A stretch of 64,000 bases of DNA. It comes from Protopterus annectens. Its lineage: Eukaryota; Chordata; Ceratodontiformes; Protopteridae. Shown here one piece after another: positions 58,154 to 64,000 of this stretch. The position numbers were made by a program, and so were the translations under genes. The notes under the pieces were generated by a model that saw nothing but the letters and a program-made list of their open reading frames with translations, did not search any database and had not been told where the DNA came from. Location of the stretch: NCBI RefSeq assembly GCF_019279795.1, contig NC_056749.1:580190006-580254005 (forward strand). The letters are read 5' to 3'. Positions within the stretch are counted from its first letter, which is position 1; every line of letters starts with the position of its first letter.

Positions 58154-59286
58154 CTACATTGTCAGTGTGTGCACTATGCATTGCCTCTTTGTCAAGGCAT
58201 AGGCATACTGGGCATGCCTCTGTCTGCCTCTAGGGGCAGGCTCAGGAAGTTCCTCCTCCATGTCCCTCTGTGCCTGTGGTGACCTTGGCAATGGTGGGGG
58301 GCTGTGTGGCCCCTCCCTATGTTGTTCCTGCTGCAGCTGTTTCTGCAAGATCATACTGTGTAGCATGGCACATACTATGAACATTTGTCCACATGTAGCT
58401 GGAGAGTACTGCAAGGCTCCACCAAATATGTCAAGGCAGCAGAACCATGACTTGAGCATCCCAAACACACACTCTATAATGATCCTGGTTTGTGCATGTG
58501 CCTCATTATGGCATTTTGGTTCGAGGGTGTACGCATTTCTGATGGGTTTCATCAGCCACAGCTCCAGTGCATAGCCAGCATCCCCCACTAGATGGGCAAT
58601 TGGGATGTTCCCCCTGGTAAACCCCTGATACAGCTGTGAGGAATTCCAGATGTGGGAGTCATGATAGCTTCCAGGGCTACCAGGACAAACTTGCATGATA
58701 ATGCCCTGGGCATCGCACACAACATGGCAGTTGATGGAGGGCAAGCACTTGCGGTTGATGTAGACCCTACCCCGTTCACGAGGTAGTGCTTTGATATGGA
58801 TGTGTGTGTGCAGTCTATGGCACCCAGTACATGTGGGTATTCAGCTACATGGTGGAAGAGACACATATTGCTGGTCAATTCCTCACAGCTGTTGGGGAAG
58901 TGGATGTGTTCATGGACATGTGGTAGCATGGCATCCAGGAACTGATGGAGTACTCTGGATGCAGATGCCTGTGACACTCCTATGATATCCCCAGTAGGTG
59001 TTTGAAAAGTACCTGTAGCTAGTATTCTTAAGGCTACACATACCTTAATATCCACTGGGATGGGTTCCCCTCTGTTTGTTCTGGATGTGAGGCGATGCTG
59101 CCACAGCTTCACAATTTGCTGAAGTATGCACCTGTCCACCCTGTAATGCTCTACAATCTCCAGGTCATGTAGTCCCTGATAGGTCACCCTGGGTCTGAGC
59201 ACTCTCCTCCTTGGGTTTGCGGCGGTTGGCAGCATTGTCCTCCTCATCACCGTCAGCCTCCAGCACATAGTGATGTATCCGAGCAA
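58154..59286 (-). pseudogene. PIF/Harbinger transposase, one frameshift
   Basis: Two overlapping frames (59286-58588 and 58744-58154) join near 58775 to about 375 codons, close to HARBI1-type length. N-terminal helix-turn-helix: DIKVCVALRILATGTFQTPT and GDIIGVSQASASRVLHQFLD. DDE domain: LGAIDCTHTSI (first Asp), then INCHVVCDAQGIIMQVCPGS with PGSYHDSHIW, IAHLVGDAGYALELWLMKPI (second Asp), AHAQTRIIIECVFGMLKSWF (Glu). All three catalytic residues are present. The frameshift makes it a pseudogene. Confidence 0.93.
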
Positions 59287-59514
59287 TGGCAGCCCCTAGC
59301 ATTTTGCCGGTTTAAATTCCCAGGTTTACTTCAAAAGTGCAGAGTTTGTGGGGAAAAGCAGACTGAGGGGTGTTTCCATACTTTATAGTGGTGTGATGCT
59401 ACTGCTGCCTGTCAGATTGGCTGTTTCTGATTCATTCCAGCTGCCAGCGTACTTGCTCATGGCTTGGATTTAGCCACTGTGAGTGTTAGAAACATTACTG
59501 GTGATTTGTGGATG

Positions 59515-59860
59515 ATTGCCTTTATTCTGCTGTTGCCCTTTTTGTAATTAATTTTTACTTGCATCTCCTCCCATTTACAGCTCTGCAGCTACCCGCCAGC
59601 TGTATTATATTTGCAGGGCCCATTCTGAGTTGCAAGACTCCCACAGTAGTGATTTCTACATAAGTTCACCTTTATTTTGTGCTGTTGCCCTTTAATTCTA
59701 TTTTACATGTCCTCCCATTTTCAGCTCTGCAGCCACCTGTCAGCTGTATTATTCGAGTGCTTTCATTGGCCAATTGTGGGTTGCAAACTCCCATATTGTT
59801 GGTTTGTACAGCATTTCCCTTGTTCTGATACTTCCTTTGCCTTTTCCTTCTACCCTTCCT
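59515..59860. repeat. About 150-bp tandem repeat, 2 to 3 copies
   Basis: GCTGTTGCCCTTT, then TCCTCCCATTT.CAGCTCTGC, AGCCACC.GCCAGCTGTATTAT and GGTTGCAA.ACTCCCA recur at about 59530 and 59680, with a weaker third copy near 59825. Upstream of the Harbinger transposase, so it may be part of that element. Confidence 0.65.
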
Positions 59861-60169
59861 CTTTCAGCCTGTTGGTAGTGTAAACAGCAAGATATGTCCC
59901 TCCCCTGCACGTGCACACTCTCTTCAGTTCATGGAGTATGAGTACACAGCCTCAGACACACCCCCACTCCTAGCGGTGCTAAGTTAAGCAGACACCAGCC
60001 AACAGGGCTCCAATGTGCTTCCAGCAAGCATGACACACCTCCTTTTCATGTTCCTTGCTCTTCCAGCTTAGATGATGGTGTTAAGAGCAACCACATGGTT
60101 AGGTGCAGTCTGACACTTAGAAATTTTCCTGTCTAACTTGTGATTCAGTATAAGTCCCCTAATTAGAAT

Positions 60170-60560
60170 ACCTCACTGCACTATTCCCAAGCCTTCCCCT
60201 ATAGCAACCACTGCTCCCTGCATATGTTTACTTTCTGCATGCCATTGACTATAATGGCAAAATGCAGAAAGTAGTTCTAATGCAGTCCCCCCAACTTCTA
60301 CATGTACTCCCCCCTCCCACTAGCATACCACATCCCCTGCCCTCAATGGCAGAGATCGGCCAACATAAAATAATTTTATTATTGTATTAATTTTGAGTGG
60401 TTTTGCATGCCAATGGCCATATATTTGGCAATTGGCATGCAAAACCTAATTAAAAAATGCTTTCTGGAGTGCTGACATGGCTCTGTTGTGTAGATTGCAG
60501 AAATGTATTCGGTTAGTAACTGAATACATGTCTGCAAGCTACACTCTTCCAGCAAGGAAC
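60170..60560. repeat. Cluster of palindromes
   Basis: Three hairpins: TACTTTCTGCATGCCATT...AATGGCAAAATGCAGAAAGT, GTTTTGCATGCCAATGGCC...CAATTGGCATGCAAAAC, and GTATTCGGTTAGTAACTGAA-TAC. They resemble the cluster at 31691-32075 in style, not in sequence. Confidence 0.6.
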
Positions 60561-60685
60561 ATGCCGCTTTACTGGATCGCTAACTGGGCTAAGTTGCATG
60601 GTTTTCACCAACAAATGAGCTCATTAGCATCCCGCATGGATTTCCATGCAGGAGCAGTGTAGGGCCGCTCGTGCATGTGAAAACG

Positions 60686-60689
<4 letters not shown>

Positions 60690-60766
<77 letters not shown>
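60690..60766. repeat. (CA)n microsatellite
   Basis: About 38 CA dinucleotides. Confidence 0.97.
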
Positions 60767-60767
<1 letters not shown>

Positions 60768-60769
60768 CA

Positions 60770-62290
60770 CAATAATCATTTGACACACATACATTTCAAG
60801 AGAGACTCCAAGAAAGCAGTTTGAAGTGTCAAACAGCTTGAGAAACCTCGTTAAGGCACAGAATATTTACTATGAGCAACAATAATATTCAGTGGGCTGT
60901 CATTCACACCAAAAAACTGTACATAACAAATACGTTCACCGATGCCCAAACAAAATTAGAACTTTACGATATATTACAATGCCTTTTTAAGGCCCTTTAT
61001 ATTACAAGAGTTTTAAATAACATTTAGTCAAAAAAAAAAAGAAACAACTTAAAAGGTGGGGATTTTAAAACTGCCTGTCTTTTCGAGGCAAATAAATTAT
61101 AAAAATTTAATTTTTTTATATAAAGAGTTAGCTTCTTAATGAAAGATTGAAGCTTGCAATTTTAACCCACACCTCATTCAAGCACAAGCTGTTGATATAG
61201 TGAGTCACTGAGCCAGCATTTCATCAACTTTACAAAACAGTGAATACAGAACAGATGCTGAGTCATGCTGATGCAGTGAGCCACTAACTAATGTAAACAG
61301 GGAAAACAGTTGCTGTCCTTGTTGTGTAGTAGCTTACTGGTGTAGTGCTTAGATAGGATCAGCAGGCTGAATTGGTATGGCGCTCTTCCCTGGACATACA
61401 GTCCTTTTGTATTTGTAATAAATTCACTGCACTCTCCCAAGTGATAACCTGATCACAATATTTCTGTTAATTTGTACTTTACAACTGTATTCCATATCAT
61501 CTTTGAGACCTGTCTTTTGCATATCTTCACTAATATTTTTAATACTTTATACCTGTGGTCCTAATTATATACATGACACAGTTACTTTTAACATCTTGCA
61601 CTAAAGCTTACATTAGCAGATATGTCAAATTTACTACTGATAACTTTTTACATATATTTCTGTAATGTTTTATTTCATTTGGATTGTCACTGATACGTTT
61701 ACGTCTTGTAACTGTGACAGTATACCAAATGACACTGCTATGTTATTTTCCAACATTCACCAGACTGTAGCATCACTAACTCCCTTTGTTGAAGGCTTAT
61801 GCTTGATGTGTTGTATGGTGACTCTTTGTAATTTGAGCCTTCATTAGGAATCTAATATATTACCATAGTTTCATTCAGATGAACAGGTGGTACAGTCAGG
61901 TCAGCAGACTGGATAATAGCTATGCCAGCAATGATAACATTAAGTACACACTATAGATAACCTTTTGAGATAGTGGGACCCACTATAGCAAGTCCCGTAA
62001 TGCTCAGACTGAATAGCCGAATAAATTAAGTTTGGAAGTATGTGGTCATATCCTCCCTGCAAAAAAGCTTTTTTATGAAAGCATGTTGATCAATATTGTC
62101 CCTCCTCCTTCATTTTTGATGGGTTTTTTTGTTCGTTTGTCGGCATTTTAATAGGGAACCCACATATATTAAAACAATAGTATAGATAGTTAGGCGGTTT
62201 AGTGCTACATCTTTTTTATGGACACTGCAAAGCCATTTACTAGATATCCTTTTATTATCAGTATCTGCCAGCACTAAATGGAGCTACTGT
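60770..62290. other. No feature recognised
   Basis: AT-rich noncoding DNA without recognised repeats or coding on either strand. Confidence 0.5.
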
Positions 62291-62291
62291 T

Positions 62292-62771
62292 TGGCAGGCG
62301 GCAGTGTACAGCATACTGATTATTGGCAGGTGGCAGTGTACAGTATGCTGATTATTGGCAGGTGGCAGTGTACTACATGGTGATTATTGGCAGGTGGCCG
62401 TGTACAACATGCTGATTATTGGCAAGTGGCAGTGTACAACATACTGATTATTGGCAAATGGCAGTGTAAAACATACTGATTATTGTCAGGTGGCAGTGTA
62501 CAACATGCTGATTATTGGCAGGTGGCAGTGTACAACATGCTGATTATTGGCAGGTGGCAGTGTACAACATCCTGATTATTGGGAGGTGCCAGTGTACAAC
62601 ATGCTGATTATTGGAAGGTGGCAATGTACAGCATGCCAATTATTGGCAAGTGGCAGTGTACAACATGCTGATTATTGGCAGGTGGCAGTATACAGTATGC
62701 TGATTATGGGCAAGTGGCAGTGTATAGCATGCTGATTATTGGCAGGTGGCAGTGTACCATATGCTGGTTAT
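62292..62771. repeat. 32-bp minisatellite
   Basis: About 15 copies of GGCAGGTGGCAGTGTACAAC plus ATGCTGATTATT. Point variants include AAGTGG and ATACTG. The unit is not a multiple of 3, and the short Trp/Gln-rich open frames are artefacts. Confidence 0.97.
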
Positions 62772-62774
62772 TAG

Positions 62775-63180
62775 CGAATGAAAGGGGTGGTGGTGTTAAG
62801 TTAAAAGTTGAGAATATGGAGATCAAATGGCAACTTAGGCTTAATGCCACACCCCCCAGGGCTAATTGATAATATAGCAATATTACCAGTACTAAAATAT
62901 AGAGCAATGGTTTTATAATAATGTTAATTGTTATGATGGTTGGGTTATTAATATGTTTACTACAGGTCATGTTTTAGATGAACAAAAAGCTTTTTATACA
63001 ATGAACTTTTTAGAATATATCGCATTTAAAATAACAGATTTCAGTATCAACATTTATTAATTTACATTTAAATATGTGTATATGTCTTTATATGTTTTTG
63101 AGTAGTTGATTAGTGATAGTATGATGTTAAATTATGATTGGCCAGTCTCGATGATGTCAAGTTACTTAAATGGGTGGTTT
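62775..63180. other. No feature recognised
   Basis: AT-rich noncoding stretch that may be the body of the following Penelope-like terminus. No coding supports this. Confidence 0.35.
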
Positions 63181-63194
63181 TTATTTCCCATTCA

Positions 63195-63300
63195 ACTCTG
63201 ATGAAGCCGTTTATTGTTGGTGAAAGCGCTTAGTTGTTGGGGCGGTTGTATGTGTTCATCGTGACATTAAAGTGGAGTATTCTGCTTGTGTTCGGGGGTT
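63195..63300 (+). mobile_element. Penelope-like terminus with hammerhead-like core
   Basis: CTGATGA (63198-63204), AGCC-GTTTATTGTT-GGT as a short stem II, then GAAA (63222-63225) and GCGCTTAG. Downstream is CATTAAAGTGGAGTATTCTG, similar to the minus-strand end at 44704-44740. The core fits a minimal hammerhead ribozyme of the type reported in Penelope-like retroelements. No reverse transcriptase is visible nearby. Confidence 0.5.
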
Positions 63301-63722
63301 TTTTTTATTTTTTAGAAGTGTTGTTTGTTTGTTTTACCGTTTTTGGGCTTTCTTTTTGTATTTATGTACTTATTCAATTCAGTTTGCAGTAGTTTTAGCC
63401 TGCAACAGCAAGCAAAGGGTGCAGAGCAAAAATTTAGTCCCTTGTAGAAACATGCACTCAGAAACATATACATATAAAAATCTCAAGCCACTTAAGAGCC
63501 TCATTAAACCACCTGTAATACACCTATGGGATGTGGATGTAAATGGGAGAATCTGAAAAGACACCACACAGACACAGGATGAACTTGGGGAAAAAAAACA
63601 CAGAATGAACCTCAGCAAGGGGCTAAACTGAACAAGTTAGCTAACAACCAAGTCACGAGCACTGCCTAAAATTTGTGTACCAGTTTGCCGGAACTAAAAT
63701 TAAATCCTGATCATTCAAGTTT

Positions 63723-63724
<2 letters not shown>

Positions 63725-63800
<76 letters not shown>

Positions 63801-63801
63801 T
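63725..63801. repeat. (AT)n(GT)n compound microsatellite
   Basis: About 27 AT units followed by 10 GT units. Confidence 0.97.
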
Positions 63802-64000
63802 TGCGTTTACTAGACTGACTTGTTAGATATTAATTTTGGTTTTGATTGATCTTTTATACAAAACCAGGGCATAACAGTACTGAGTTATGTCTCATAGGAT
63901 TCATAGATTTATATGCAGATATAAAGCAATCAGTCATTGGACCAATAGCAGACTAGCCCACAACATCCAACAGCAACCGCAACCTCTTGTCTCAAGGAGG

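Noticed and set aside
62292..62771. Possible CRISPR-like repeat-spacer pattern
   Set aside because: The 32-bp units are contiguous with no spacers.

Overview
The window looks like intergenic or intronic DNA from a large, transposon-rich vertebrate genome. The evidence is the mix of families: CR1 retrotransposons with an 8-bp CCTATGAA-type 3' tail, a tRNA-derived SINE carrying the same tail, HE1/V-SINE copies, DIRS elements, Tc1/mariner and PIF/Harbinger transposases, foldback elements resembling Penelope-like termini, long AC/GT and AT microsatellites, and CpG decay. A lungfish, other non-teleost fish or amphibian fits best; this is inference and the sequence does not name the species. I found no host protein-coding exon, rRNA or functional tRNA. 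Every recognisable protein is transposon-encoded and almost all are broken.

Layout. 1-14.4 kb: a 46-bp minisatellite (1-1590), microsatellites, an RTE-like LINE remnant (4.3-5.5 kb), a complete Tc1 element with long inverted repeats (6829-8444), a CR1 3' fragment and an hAT-like MITE. 14.5-18.1 kb: a decayed DIRS element on the minus strand. 19.3-23.9 kb: the most complete CR1, minus strand, with an esterase-type ORF1 and an endonuclease/reverse transcriptase ORF2. 24.5-35.2 kb: older LINE pieces, SINEs, two hairpin elements with 15-16-bp target duplications, palindrome-rich DNA, and a CR1 inserted into a palindrome.

35.2-44.7 kb: an old CpG-poor CR1 (36.85-38.35 kb), a younger CR1 (38.58-41.60 kb) with a target duplication and a V-SINE nested in it, an orphan Harbinger Myb-like exon, and a decayed Tc1 related to the first. 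44.7-50.3 kb: a nearly complete DIRS element (gag, RT/RNase H, tyrosine recombinase, inverted terminal repeats, internal complementary region) abutting a hammerhead-like Penelope-type terminus. 50.3-57.1 kb: a tandem array of tRNA-like units mixed with microsatellites and old CR1 pieces, a 57-bp minisatellite and a 680-bp hAT-like MITE. 57.1-64 kb: a Harbinger transposase, palindromes, a 32-bp minisatellite, and a further hammerhead-like terminus.

The genes form no pathway; they are layers of insertions. The clearest relations are partnership (SINE tail shared with CR1), nesting (V-SINE in CR1, CR1 in a palindrome, SINE in an older LINE) and decay. The strongest candidates for something little described are the hairpin elements with hammerhead-like cores and the tRNA-like tandem array.
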